A DNA stretch of 64,000 bases from Mycobacterium sp. ACS4331 (GTDB lineage Bacteria > Actinomycetota > Actinomycetes > Mycobacteriales > Mycobacteriaceae), in assembly GCF_001667265.1 (NCBI RefSeq), contig NZ_LZHW01000103.1, forward strand, positions 62,001 through 126,000, in the 5' to 3' direction. A model generated the notes under the pieces. It made no database searches. It saw nothing but the letters and a program-made list of their open reading frames with translations, and was not told where the DNA came from. The position numbers were made by a program, and so were the translations under genes. Shown piece after piece: positions 7,357 through 16,061 of the stretch; position 1 is the first letter of the stretch, and the number at the start of each line of letters is the position of its first letter.

Positions 7357-9545
7357 CGCTCGGGCCGCGCTGCTCCTCGGCGTGGCGCCGGCGTCACCGT
7401 GACGGGAATCGCGCTCATGCGGGGCTGCCCCGAGTAGCGGTCGAAGTCGACGGTGACGTCGGCCAACCGTGCGGTGCTGGACCCGTCCTGCACGGGCGTG
7501 TCGACGTCCGGGGACGGGTTGCCGTACGCGTGGCTCATCGACACCACCCCCGGCCGGACGGACTCGTCGAGGCTCACGATGGCCATGACACTGGCGCGGG
7601 CCGACGTGATGCACACCACCTGGTCGGGTTCGACGCCGAGGCGAGCCGCGTCATCAGGGTTGAGATACGCGGGATTGTGACGACGACCGCCGCGGGCGGC
7701 CATCGCGTTGTAGGACGAGTTTGTGGTGTGCATTTCACGCCGCGAGACCAGCAGCATGTCCGCGGTGCCGTTGCGCGCCACAGCATCAGCGACGACGCCG
7801 AGATCCTCCATCATCTGCGCGTTGGCGACATCGAGGTGCGTCGGTGCATTCGGATCACCCGGCAGGACCACCGTGGCGGGTTCGGCGGCGAGCTCACCTT
7901 CGAGGCCGTCCGGATGAGCGCGGACAACGTCCAACGGGATCCGTGAACCCTGGCACACGATGTCGAGCAGCTCCTCCTCCGTGGGCGGATGCGTCATATC
8001 CAGCGGGATCGGCTCGACCAATCCCAGCGGATGCGGAGCTTCGATCTTGAGCCCCATCCGCTGCGCGAGCCCGTAGAAGAACTCCCATTCACTGAGCAGG
8101 TCGCTGCCCTCAGGGGTGTCGAGTACGGCGGGTCCGTAGTAGGCATACGGGGCGCCCGGACCGATGCCCGCGGCCTGCAGGTAATCGAGGATCTGGCTGA
8201 CATGCGGTGTCTCCAGCGGCATCCGCGGGGCGATCACATAGTCGGCATACCGCGCGGTGTGCGACATGAACGGGTCGATCTGCACCAGCAGTTCCAGTGC
8301 CGACATCGCCTCGGCCGTCCGGATCTGATCCGGCCACGCGGCGATGGGGTTCCCGCCGATACTGAACAGTGCCCGCACCTGTCCCTCGCCGGGAGTCAGG
8401 ATCTCCTCGGCCAGCCCGGACACCGGCATCCCCGCCGCCGAAAGGCTCAACCCCCGGACCCGCATGGCCTCCCCCAGCCCGTTCGCCGGGTACGGGGGAA
8501 GCGCCTGGGCCACCGCGGGCAGCGGCGGATACAGCGACACCGGGTCGGCCACGACCTCGCCGGCGCGACGTCGGTTTCCGCACAGCGCACCAAGGTTGAG
8601 GATCATGTATTCGAGCAGCGTCCCGGACTGGGCCATATTGGGCCCCGTTCCGGCGTCGATGTAGCCGCGGCGGGCTGCGGCGTACATCCGAGCCGCCGTC
8701 ACGAGGTCTGCGGGATCCAGATCGGCTGTTGCCGCGACGGTGGTCGGGTCGAACGGTTCGACGGCAGCGCGGAGTTCAGCCACTCCCACGACGTGGTCGG
8801 ACACGAACTCGGTGTCCATCAGATCCTCGGCGAGGATCACCTTGATCATCGCTGCCAGGATGGCCACGTCGTGCCCCGGCAGCGGCTGCAGGAAAAGATG
8901 TGCACGACGGGCAGTTTCGGTGCGCCGCGGGTCGATGACGATGAGCTGGCCACCGGACTCGAGCTTGTTGGTCAGCCATTTGCCGTGGTTGCCCAACGGC
9001 AACCCCAGCATGCTGACGAGCGGATTCGCTCCGATCAGCATCAGCAGGTCTGCCTCGTTGGGGCCGTAGCGGCCGCCCAACCAGGTGCCGTGCAGCGCCG
9101 GGGCGATGGCCTTACCGGGCTGGTCGATGGTCACCGACTCGAACACCATCGGCGTTCCGATCGCGGCGAGGAAACCCTTGGCCACGGGCATCGAGGCACC
9201 GGCGGCCTGAAAGGCCTGAGTCCCGAAGTACGCCGAAATCGAACGCGGGCCGTGGTCGCTGATCATCTGCTGCAGTCGGGTGGCGATCTCGTCCATCGCC
9301 TGCGCCGACGAGATCGGTGTGTAGCGACCATCGGCCCCACGCCTGAGCGAGTGCAGAAGCCGCTCGGGTGAGTAGTGATACTCGAGCTGGCCACGGCCCT
9401 TGACGCAGGAGAACCCGTCATAGTGCCGATTGGCCTTGTTCCCACGAACTTTGACGGCGCGGCCATCGACGACGTCGACCTCGATCGGGCAACAGTTGTG
9501 GCAGACCGCGCACAGCGTCTTATGAACCGTCGTCTCGTCAGCCAT
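7341..9545 (-). CDS. Molybdopterin-dependent oxidoreductase (formate dehydrogenase/DMSO-reductase superfamily)
   Basis: A 734-residue bis-MGD enzyme. The N-terminus has a CxxCxxxC cluster (CAVCHNCC, Cys12/15/19) and a fourth Cys in FSCVKGRG, binding a 4Fe-4S centre. Later segments GANPLVSMLG, VIDPRRTETA, NPIAAWPD and the C-terminal RMEMH/SYNAMAARGG..PDDAARLG pattern match the molybdopterin-binding and dinucleotide-binding domains. There is no Tat signal, so it is probably cytoplasmic. AAAGGAT precedes ATG 9545. No small or iron-sulfur partner subunit gene is adjacent, suggesting a single-subunit oxidoreductase of unknown substrate. It is convergent with, and overlaps, the SDR gene. Confidence 0.85.
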   Translation of the reverse strand: MADETTVHKTLCAVCHNCCPIEVDVVDGRAVKVRGNKANRHYDGFSCVKGRGQLEYHYSPERLLHSLRRGADGRYTPISSAQAMDEIATRLQQMISDHGPRSISAYFGTQAFQAAGASMPVAKGFLAAIGTPMVFESVTIDQPGKAIAPALHGTWLGGRYGPNEADLLMLIGANPLVSMLGLPLGNHGKWLTNKLESGGQLIVIDPRRTETARRAHLFLQPLPGHDVAILAAMIKVILAEDLMDTEFVSDHVVGVAELRAAVEPFDPTTVAATADLDPADLVTAARMYAAARRGYIDAGTGPNMAQSGTLLEYMILNLGALCGNRRRAGEVVADPVSLYPPLPAVAQALPPYPANGLGEAMRVRGLSLSAAGMPVSGLAEEILTPGEGQVRALFSIGGNPIAAWPDQIRTAEAMSALELLVQIDPFMSHTARYADYVIAPRMPLETPHVSQILDYLQAAGIGPGAPYAYYGPAVLDTPEGSDLLSEWEFFYGLAQRMGLKIEAPHPLGLVEPIPLDMTHPPTEEELLDIVCQGSRIPLDVVRAHPDGLEGELAAEPATVVLPGDPNAPTHLDVANAQMMEDLGVVADAVARNGTADMLLVSRREMHTTNSSYNAMAARGGRRHNPAYLNPDDAARLGVEPDQVVCITSARASVMAIVSLDESVRPGVVSMSHAYGNPSPDVDTPVQDGSSTARLADVTVDFDRYSGQPRMSAIPVTVTPAPRRGAARPERQNLR

Positions 9546-9663
9546 CGTCAGCGGATCCTTTCAGCAACCGGGGATACGGGCGATGAGTGAAGGTGCAGCA
9601 CAGCGGCGCCTCACTGATCGTCGGACGTCCGAGCCGAATTCCGACCCGGGCATTCCGCGGCGG

Positions 9664-9690
9664 ACTAATTAACTGGACAATATAATAGTG
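9664..9690. promoter_or_regulatory. AT-rich promoter-like island
   Basis: In otherwise GC-rich DNA this short stretch contains TAATTAACTGG and a perfect TATAAT at 9681-9686 (reading TATTATAT on the minus strand). It lies about 120 bp upstream of the molybdopterin oxidoreductase start, so a minus-strand promoter is plausible. No good -35 hexamer is evident on the plus strand. The rest of 9546-9821 shows no gene I can support. Confidence 0.3.
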
Positions 9691-9821
9691 GCGCAGCCCA
9701 CACAATCATCAATTCCGGCGAAGAATCCACTGGTCACGGCGACACTGCGGCTGACGCTGACCGCACTCACGCAGGGTCGGGCGCAGGCGTCACTCCGAAC
9801 GGCACGAGTCCAGCGTGCAGG

Positions 9822-11375
9822 TCAGCTGATGAACTCCGGAATCTCCATCTGCGCCACGCATTCCACAGCCACCGACTTCGGATCATTCAAGAACGACGCC
9901 GTCACCTCACGCCCGCACTCCGACTCCTCATAGACGTCGTGGCCGATCGCGGGAAAACGAACCACGGTGCTGTTCGGCAGTGTCTCGGCGACGACATCGG
10001 CAAGGCCGGCCTGCGTGATCGCATCGAATGTCCCCGCCAACACGAGCACCGGCAGATCGCTGTGCACCGGCTCGGCTATGCGCGGATCACTCGCACTGAC
10101 CTGCCACACCCCGCAGTCATCCAGGGGGCGGCCGAACTGTGGCTGCAGTTCGAGGACTTCCGCCGGAAAGCCCGGGAACGCTTTCTGCCCCGCGGCCGCG
10201 ATGTCCTCCGGCGTGGTGAACGGGGCGAACTCGCCACAGAGGACGCCGAGTTTGAGGCCGTGGCTGAACAGGCCCGGCATCTGCCCTCCTCCGGCGACCG
10301 CTTCGGCCAGAGCGCGTCCGTCGCCACGCGCTGTCGCGCTGATCATCTGAGGTAAGCCCGCGTAACGCGTGGCGTCCATGCTCGCGAGCACCGCAACGTT
10401 GGCCAGTTTGTAGCCGTCCAGCACGACAGTCTGCGCCGGCCGGTCAGGCGTTGCCGGAAGATCAACCCGCAGAGGATCTTCGGACAGTCTGCGCACCGTG
10501 GCCGAGAACTCCTCGGCGAGATCGGGATAGGCGGCGGCACAGGCAGGCTGCTCAGCACAGGCGTCGAACAGGGCGTTGAGGCCACCGGCGGTGCTGCTCC
10601 ACAGATTGTCGAGCAGATTCCGCTGCGGCGGAACAACCGAGTCGAGCACCACACTGCTGATCCCCTCAGGATGGTCGCGGATCAGCTGCAGGGCAACGTA
10701 TGTGCCGTAGGAGACGCCGTACACGTGCCAGGACTCGATTCCCATCGCCCGTCGCAGGTCGGCGAAGTCGGCTGCGTTCTCGACGGTGTTGTAGGCGGTC
10801 AGATCAATCCCCTTGGCCGCCAGTCGGTCATGGCACACGCGGACCGCGTCCACGCTTCGTGCGGCCAGGTCAGGGTCCAGCGATGACACCCCCTTCGACT
10901 GCTCGGTGACCTCGTCGAACTCCGGGCATGCCAACAGAGGATCGGCGTGCAGGGTGCCGCGCTCACTGACCAGGATCACGTCGCGGTCGCGGTTGATGCC
11001 CAACTCACGCAGGGCTTCGCCGTAGGGCAGGATGGTCCCGCCGGGGCCGCCGTGCAGGTACACCATCGGTTCGGGATCGGGGTCCGCGGACTGCGCCGGG
11101 AAGGTCGCGACGGTGAGTTTGATGGTTCGCCCATCGGCTTTCGACCGATTCTCTGGAACCGTGAGGATGCCGCACACGACGTCGGGTCCGTAGTCGGCCT
11201 CGGGCACCCCCGGCACCATCGGCGACGGGCACGGCGCAGCCTCGTAGGAGGCGGTGACGGACTCCGCGGCAGCGGTCGGCGGTTGCGTGGTTCCCTGTGA
11301 CTGGGAACATCCGGCCACTACGAGCATGGCGGCGGCGCACACGCTGAACCGTCCTGCCAGCGAAGTCGATTGCAT
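9822..11375 (-). CDS. Exported lipoprotein alpha/beta hydrolase (tripeptidyl-aminopeptidase-like)
   Basis: About 517 residues. The N-terminus is a lipoprotein signal with lipobox LVVAGC, so the protein should be anchored outside the membrane. The alpha/beta-hydrolase core has YLHGGPGG (oxyanion region), nucleophile motif GVSYGT, and a C-terminal TAP-like domain with LVLAGTFDAIT (Asp) and FPAIGHDVY (His). This is the layout of Hip1/CaeA-like and Streptomyces tripeptidyl aminopeptidases. Start ATG 11375 is preferred because it puts the signal peptide at the N-terminus; the frame is open to 11402. Peptidase activity is inferred from family only. Confidence 0.8.
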   Translation of the reverse strand: MQSTSLAGRFSVCAAAMLVVAGCSQSQGTTQPPTAAAESVTASYEAAPCPSPMVPGVPEADYGPDVVCGILTVPENRSKADGRTIKLTVATFPAQSADPDPEPMVYLHGGPGGTILPYGEALRELGINRDRDVILVSERGTLHADPLLACPEFDEVTEQSKGVSSLDPDLAARSVDAVRVCHDRLAAKGIDLTAYNTVENAADFADLRRAMGIESWHVYGVSYGTYVALQLIRDHPEGISSVVLDSVVPPQRNLLDNLWSSTAGGLNALFDACAEQPACAAAYPDLAEEFSATVRRLSEDPLRVDLPATPDRPAQTVVLDGYKLANVAVLASMDATRYAGLPQMISATARGDGRALAEAVAGGGQMPGLFSHGLKLGVLCGEFAPFTTPEDIAAAGQKAFPGFPAEVLELQPQFGRPLDDCGVWQVSASDPRIAEPVHSDLPVLVLAGTFDAITQAGLADVVAETLPNSTVVRFPAIGHDVYEESECGREVTASFLNDPKSVAVECVAQMEIPEFIS

Positions 11376-11471
11376 TCGGACAACATAGCCATCGCCCAGC
11401 ACACGAGGACCGAGACGCGCCGACCATATTGTCGTTCCTGAAAATTCTGCCCCGGCGAGCCGGGCCGGGGC

Positions 11472-11765
11472 TCAGCCCTCGATACGGGTCGGCGGGTCGG
11501 TGAAGGCGAAATCCCAAGGCGGATACTGCCGGCCGGGGCCCATGAGATCACAGCGCTTGACCGGGACCAGGTGGGAACTGAGGCCGCTGGGCACATAGTT
11601 GAAAACCGCCACACAACGCTCCCAGGTGCCGTCGGGCTGAAACGGCCCGTCGCACTTACTGATGACTGGCCCGCCGTACACACAGCCGGCGCTGGCTGAC
11701 GGCGCGGAGGCGATCTGACCCGCCGCCGCCAACACGACTGCCAGAACACCGATGCCGAGCTTCAT
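11472..11765 (-). CDS. Small secreted CDGP-motif protein
   Basis: A 97-residue protein with a Sec signal peptide (hydrophobic GIGVLAVVLAAAGQIASA, cleavage near SASA-GC) and a mature part with VISKCDGPFQPDGTWERC and a later Cys pair, suggesting disulfides. The CDGP motif is shared by a mycobacterial group of small secreted proteins of unknown function. The start at 11765 follows GGGAGAA; the longer frame to 11843 lacks a signal peptide at its N-terminus. It lies 69 bp downstream of the lipoprotein hydrolase start, same strand, so it may precede it in one transcript. Confidence 0.75.
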   Translation of the reverse strand: MKLGIGVLAVVLAAAGQIASAPSASAGCVYGGPVISKCDGPFQPDGTWERCVAVFNYVPSGLSSHLVPVKRCDLMGPGRQYPPWDFAFTDPPTRIEG

Positions 11766-11961
11766 TGGGATTCTCCCGTCACATCGCCGCCGGGTGCGTT
11801 GCCGGGGACGTGGGGTGGCACATACCCGCCACAGCCCTGCCACTGCGCACTGAGGTTACCGCGGGGGCAACCCGCTCGTGCCACCTTTGACCCGGCGCGG
11901 GTGAGAACAATTGAGGCAGTTGCCTCATGTGTCGCCGCACCGCGCGGTTCAACGATGAGGC

Positions 11962-12741
11962 ATGACCAAGATGACGCGTGTTCTCGCAGTCGGCTACGGC
12001 GCCGTCTGCTACCTGTTCTTCCTGGTGGTGTTTCTCTACGCCATCGGATTCGTCGGCGACCTGCTGGTGCCGCGCACCGTCGACCATGCCGTCGACGCGC
12101 CCCTCTGGCAGGCACTGCTCGTCAACCTCGCCCTTCTGACCCTGTTCGCGGTGCAGCACAGCGTGATGGCTCGTCCGGCGTTCAAACGATGGTGGACGCG
12201 CTACGTCCCGCCGGTCATCGAACGCAGCACCTATGTGCTCCTGGCCAGCCTGGTGCTCGCGCTGCTGTTCTGGCAGTGGCGGGAGATTCCCGTCATGGTC
12301 TGGGACGTGCAGAATCAACCCGCGCGGATCGCGGTGTGGGTGCTGTTCTGGGCCGGTTGGGCGATCGTGCTGGCCGCGACGTTCATGATCAATCACTTCG
12401 AGCTCTTCGGGCTGCGGCAGGTGCTGGCCGCCTGGCGGGCGCAACCTGAGTCCGAGACCGGATTCCGGGCCACGATGTTCTATCGCGTGGTGCGCCATCC
12501 CCTCATGCTGGGGTTTCTCATCGCCTTCTGGGCTGCGCCGACCATGACGGCCGGGCATCTGCTGTTCGCGTCCGCCACGACGGGCTACATCCTCATCGCG
12601 TTGCAGCTTGAGGAGCGGGATCTGCTGGTGTCGCTGGGATCCCGCTACGCCGCATACCGGCAGGCGGTTCCCATGCTCATCCCGCGGCCCCGCCGGCCTC
12701 AGAACGCCCTCCTGACGGGTGACACCCCCGCCCGGCGGTAG
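11962..12741 (+). CDS. mddA: Probable methanethiol S-methyltransferase (MddA family)
   Basis: A 259-residue polytopic membrane protein with about five hydrophobic helices and the ICMT/NnrU-type SAM-binding end YRVVRHPLMLGFLIAFW and QLEERDLLVSLGSRYAAYR. The order VQHSVMARPAFKRWW, NHFELFGLRQV and the RHP motif match bacterial MddA, which methylates methanethiol to dimethyl sulfide; mycobacterial homologues are known. An alternative reading is a generic isoprenylcysteine methyltransferase-like protein. It is divergent from the CDGP gene and followed immediately by the toxin-antitoxin operator. I am fairly sure of the superfamily and moderately sure of the substrate. Confidence 0.7.
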   Translation: MTKMTRVLAVGYGAVCYLFFLVVFLYAIGFVGDLLVPRTVDHAVDAPLWQALLVNLALLTLFAVQHSVMARPAFKRWWTRYVPPVIERSTYVLLASLVLALLFWQWREIPVMVWDVQNQPARIAVWVLFWAGWAIVLAATFMINHFELFGLRQVLAAWRAQPESETGFRATMFYRVVRHPLMLGFLIAFWAAPTMTAGHLLFASATTGYILIALQLEERDLLVSLGSRYAAYRQAVPMLIPRPRRPQNALLTGDTPARR

Positions 12742-12747
12742 GAGCGG

Positions 12748-12792
12748 GCTACGCCTTGTAGCATCCTGCTACAAGGCGTAGCATTCTGCTAC
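12748..12792. promoter_or_regulatory. Palindromic operator of the toxin-antitoxin operon
   Basis: A perfect inverted repeat has 16-bp arms at 12748-12763 and 12767-12782 around TCC. Within it, the unit GTAGCA-N3-TGCTAC (12758-12772) is repeated at 12778-12792, exactly 20 bp away or two helical turns. The second unit ends just before the AGGAGG of the antitoxin gene. This is what a dimeric autorepressor site looks like in a type II system. There is no T-run, so a terminator for mddA is less likely. Confidence 0.7.
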
Positions 12793-12808
12793 AACAGGAG
12801 GTGCGGGA

Positions 12809-13198
12809 ATGACGAACGTCGCCGATCGCGTCACCAGGGTCGCCGCCGACCTGATGGACAGCGCCGCTGCCGAAGGGGCCCGCCAGAGCCGGTCGGCCAA
12901 GCAGCAGCTCGACCATTGGGCCCGGGTGGGGCGCGCAGTGTCAAGCCATCAGACGGCCTCGCGCCATCGCGTCGAGGCCGCGCTGGCCGGCCGCCTGGAC
13001 ACCACAGACCTGTCCGAGGACGAGGGTCTGGTGTTCAACGCGGAGATCTCGGCCGCCATCGAAGAGTCCCTGTCCAGCACCAACTACGGTGACACCCTGG
13101 CGGCACGGGGCATCACGACGGTCGCGCTCAATGATGACGGGGAGATCGTCGAGTACCGTCCCGACGGCACCGCCGTGGTGGTCAGCACCGACCGATGA
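12809..13198 (+). CDS. ParD-like antitoxin of a zeta-type toxin-antitoxin pair
   Basis: A 129-residue protein. The N-terminal half (ADRVTRVAADLMDSAAAEG, SRSAKQQLDHWARVGRAV) resembles the ParD-like, ribbon-helix-helix type antitoxins annotated next to zeta toxins in mycobacteria; the C-terminal half (FNAEISAAIEESLSSTNY, AARGITTVALNDDGEIVEY) is probably the toxin-binding part. AGGAGG precedes ATG 12809. It is followed 22 bp later by the kinase-like toxin and preceded by a strong palindrome that it probably binds. Confidence 0.75.
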   Translation: MTNVADRVTRVAADLMDSAAAEGARQSRSAKQQLDHWARVGRAVSSHQTASRHRVEAALAGRLDTTDLSEDEGLVFNAEISAAIEESLSSTNYGDTLAARGITTVALNDDGEIVEYRPDGTAVVVSTDR

Positions 13199-13220
13199 CA
13201 CCTGACGTCGCGAGCCGCCG

Positions 13221-13811
13221 GTGAAACGACTGGACCTCGTCGTCGGTCCGAACGGCGCGGGCAAGTCAACCTTCGTCGCCTTCACCTTGGCGCCGCTGTT
13301 AGCGCGCAGCGTGTTCGTCAACGCCGACGAGATCGCCAAACAGCGTTGGCCTGACGACCCCCTCGGCCACGCCTATGACGCAGCGCGGGTCGCCGCAGAC
13401 ACCCGCGCCAAGCTGATCGAGGCCGGCGCATCGTTCATCGCCGAGACGGTCTTCTCCCATCCATCGAAGCTGGATCTGATCCGTTCCGCCCACGACGCGG
13501 GCTACACCGTCGCGCTGCACGCGGTGCTGATCCCCGAGGATCTCGCCGTCGAGCGCGTGCGGCGGCGCGTCCTGCACGGTGGTCACGACGTCCCCGAGGA
13601 CAAGATCCGCGAACGGCACCGGCGTCTGTGGCAGCTGGTGGCCGAGGCGATCCACATGGCCGACACCGCAACCCTTTACGACAACTCCCGGCGGGAAGGG
13701 CCCCGAATCGTCGCGCAGTTCACGGCCGGCACGGTCATCGGCGCTCCCGCCTGGCCGACGTGGACGGCCGAGGAGCTGGTCAGTCGCTGGCCCGCTGACG
13801 GTGCGCGCTAA
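13221..13811 (+). CDS. Zeta-toxin family P-loop kinase (toxin)
   Basis: A 196-residue P-loop protein: Walker A GPNGAGKST at residues 9-17, VNADEIAKQRWP (substrate-side Asp/Glu as in zeta toxins), FIAETVFSHPSK and RRVLHGGHDVPEDKIRERHRR, the Arg-rich lid. Zeta toxins phosphorylate UDP-N-acetylglucosamine or related nucleotide sugars and so block wall synthesis. It starts with GTG at 13221 just after the antitoxin. All recognisable catalytic motifs are present, so it should be active. The UNAG substrate is a family inference. Confidence 0.82.
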   Translation: MKRLDLVVGPNGAGKSTFVAFTLAPLLARSVFVNADEIAKQRWPDDPLGHAYDAARVAADTRAKLIEAGASFIAETVFSHPSKLDLIRSAHDAGYTVALHAVLIPEDLAVERVRRRVLHGGHDVPEDKIRERHRRLWQLVAEAIHMADTATLYDNSRREGPRIVAQFTAGTVIGAPAWPTWTAEELVSRWPADGAR

Positions 13812-13842
13812 CGTCACCCCCGTGTCCGCCGATATCAGGAAC

Positions 13843-14280
13843 ATGACCTTGATCCGCGTGGGCGGTGCGCTCGCCGCCGCCCTGACGGCGCCCTTGTTGA
13901 CCCTGCCCACAGCCCAGGCCGACGCGTTCGCACAACTCGAGGCCGTGCCGGTGGTGGCCTCCCCCACGTGCGGCGGCACCGTCAGCGCCGAGGCCCAGGC
14001 GGCGCCGGTCCAGATCGGCGATCGGGTCGACGACGGTGTCCGCGTCGCAATCCACTACGACGCCGGCGTCTACGACGGTTCCTGCTCGCTCACCGTCGCA
14101 GCCGCGTGGCGGAACCTGGACACGGGAGCCACTGGACGCGGGGACATCACGGCGGTGTCCACGATCGACGGGCACTACGGGTTCATCGGCTACGCCAACT
14201 CCACCTTCGAGACGGGCCGTGGCACGGCCGTGATCACCCTGAGCTCACACCCGGGTGCCGAAATGCGGATCACGACGTAA
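13843..14280 (+). CDS. Small secreted protein of unknown function
   Basis: A 145-residue product with a Sec signal peptide (VGGALAAALTAPLLTLPTAQA, cleavage near AQA-D) and a beta-rich mature region with two Cys (SPTCGGT and YDGSCSLTV). I recognise no family. Start ATG 13843 has AGGA upstream; in-frame GTG 13822 is an alternative. It is downstream of the toxin gene in the same direction but looks independent of it. Confidence 0.65.
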   Translation: MTLIRVGGALAAALTAPLLTLPTAQADAFAQLEAVPVVASPTCGGTVSAEAQAAPVQIGDRVDDGVRVAIHYDAGVYDGSCSLTVAAAWRNLDTGATGRGDITAVSTIDGHYGFIGYANSTFETGRGTAVITLSSHPGAEMRITT

Positions 14281-14400
14281 CCACCGCGCCGGCTCTCAGA
14301 TGCCGGAGTCCAACCGACGACCCAGGTGGACACTGGGTGAGCGGGCGGGTCACGGCTAAGCTGCGCGCTGAGACCGCCGACGACGGGGAGCCGATTCACC

Positions 14401-15351
14401 ATGAGCCGCCGATCCCTGCCGACGGCGATCGGCGTGATGCTGGTGGTCGCAGGTCTGTACCCGACCCCCGCCGCGGACGCTGTCGTCGGCGACGTCACCG
14501 GGGCCGTCGACATCGGAGCGGGCCGCAGCATGTTCGTCGAGTGCCGTGGGACCGGCTCGCCGACGGTGATCCTGATGTCCGGCAAGGGCAACGGAGCCGA
14601 GGACTGGTCGCAGGTGCTCGCCCCCGGTGACCCCGCCCACGACAGCCCGGGCGATGACCTGCCCTGGGGATTCGGCGAACTCGTCGGCAGCCAGGACGCC
14701 GTGCTGCCGTCGGTCGCGCGGTTCACTCGCGTCTGCGCCTACGACCGGCCCGATGTCCGCTTCGAGGGCGCCGACCTCACCACACCCCGCAGCCAACCGC
14801 ATTCCGTGGACCTGGACGTGGCAGACCTCGATGCCCTGCTGACCGCCGTCGGGGCCGAGGGGCCCTCGGTCCTCGTCGCGCACTCCTATTCGGGGGTCGT
14901 GGCCACGCTGTTCACCCGGACCCACCCGGAGAAGGTGGCAGGCCTGGTGATGGTGGACGCGCTGAGCGAGCACATGGCCGATGTCATCAGTCCGGCCCAA
15001 CTCGAGAACTGGGACGCCGGCAATGCGGCGACCTCACCGCAGGTCGCCGAAGGAGTCCGGGTCATCGACGCCTTTCAACAGATCGACGCGGCGCCCCCGA
15101 TGCCGGCGATACCCGCTGCCGCGCTGGCGGCCGACAAGCCCTGGCGCACCGACCTGCTGCCACCGGAGCCGGTGAGTTCCGAGCAGGTCACCTTCGAGGA
15201 CTGGCGGGCAGGTCAGGATCGCCTGGCGACATCCCTTGGCGTGGAACTGATCACCGCCACCGACAGCGGCCACGACATCCACCTGTACAACCCGCGCCCG
15301 GTGGTCGACGCGATCGAGCGGGTCGTCGAGGAGTTCCGCGCGGGCCTCTGA
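14401..15351 (+). CDS. Exported alpha/beta hydrolase
   Basis: A 316-residue protein with a signal peptide (PTAIGVMLVVAGLYPTPAADA) and an alpha/beta-hydrolase core: LMSGKGNGAEDW after strand 3, nucleophile motif VAHSYSG with the Ser near residue 162, and a late TDSGHDIHLYNP segment supplying the His. It is probably an exported esterase or lipase. Family-level function only; no substrate can be inferred. Neighbours are other exported proteins in the same direction. Confidence 0.78.
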   Translation: MSRRSLPTAIGVMLVVAGLYPTPAADAVVGDVTGAVDIGAGRSMFVECRGTGSPTVILMSGKGNGAEDWSQVLAPGDPAHDSPGDDLPWGFGELVGSQDAVLPSVARFTRVCAYDRPDVRFEGADLTTPRSQPHSVDLDVADLDALLTAVGAEGPSVLVAHSYSGVVATLFTRTHPEKVAGLVMVDALSEHMADVISPAQLENWDAGNAATSPQVAEGVRVIDAFQQIDAAPPMPAIPAAALAADKPWRTDLLPPEPVSSEQVTFEDWRAGQDRLATSLGVELITATDSGHDIHLYNPRPVVDAIERVVEEFRAGL

Positions 15352-15452
15352 TCGCCCCCATCCGTTCGGGTAGTGGATTACGCGCGGTCGCAGAGTGTCC
15401 GGAACCGACACTCGACTGGTACGCGGTTGACCACAATGCACGGAGGTGCACC

Positions 15453-15950
15453 ATGACGCTGATCTCGCTGTTCTCGAACAGGTTCCAAGACCACTTCGTC
15501 GTCCTGCGAGGCGGCTTCGCCGACATCGCCACTGTCGTCACCGATCAGGACCGTGAGGACGCCACGATCAACTGGACGGGCTCAGGGCTGGTGCTGGGCC
15601 CCGGCGGGACGTTCGGCGGATTCGGCCAGAAGGGCCAACTGCGGCGCGGCTCCACCCCTGCCGGGTTCCTGATGATGATCGCCACCTTCGACGGAAACCG
15701 CATACACGAGAAGTTCTTTGACGGCATCGTGGACCCGGAGCGCAAAGCCGAGGTTCTGCGAGATTCGACCTTCATTCTCGAAAAGGGACTCATCGACCCG
15801 AACCAGGTCTCCTTCCGTTGGGCGGAGTCGAGCGACGTCTACATCGTGGCGAGGAACTTCCAACTGTTCGCCCAGCGAGCGGTGACTCCCGACGACTTCC
15901 AAGCAGCGACGTTCAGGATGACGAACCCGCTGAACGCGCAGAACCAATAG
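15453..15950 (+). CDS. Conserved protein of unknown function
   Basis: A 165-residue predicted soluble protein without signal peptide or membrane segments. It has a Gly-rich LGPGGTFGGFGQKG segment and a mixed alpha/beta pattern ending with RMTNPLNAQNQ. GGAGGTG lies just upstream of ATG 15453, so the start is well supported. I do not recognise a domain. Confidence 0.65.
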   Translation: MTLISLFSNRFQDHFVVLRGGFADIATVVTDQDREDATINWTGSGLVLGPGGTFGGFGQKGQLRRGSTPAGFLMMIATFDGNRIHEKFFDGIVDPERKAEVLRDSTFILEKGLIDPNQVSFRWAESSDVYIVARNFQLFAQRAVTPDDFQAATFRMTNPLNAQNQ

Positions 15951-16034
15951 GCATGACATCAGTGGCGGTGTTGGGCGGCGGTTTGCCCGCGGCGTGCCGG
16001 CGCATTCGTTGAGCGTGGCGCACCGTTCCGATAG

Positions 16035-16050
16035 TACATATTTCGATGTA
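16035..16050. promoter_or_regulatory. Small AT-rich inverted repeat upstream of methyltransferase-like gene
   Basis: TACAT-N6-ATGTA lies 12-27 bp before the ATG at 16062, within an AT-rich patch. It overlaps the likely -10 region and could be a repressor site; the arms are only 5 bp, so chance is possible. Confidence 0.25.
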
Positions 16051-16061
16051 TAGTCGGCCTC

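Noticed and set aside
7989..9371. 460-codon open frame antisense to the molybdopterin oxidoreductase
   Set aside because: Shadow frame; the opposite strand has clear iron-sulfur and molybdopterin motifs.
9688..9933. 81-codon frame upstream of the lipoprotein hydrolase end
   Set aside because: Overlaps the 3' end of a convincing gene on the other strand and has no motif or ribosome-binding site.
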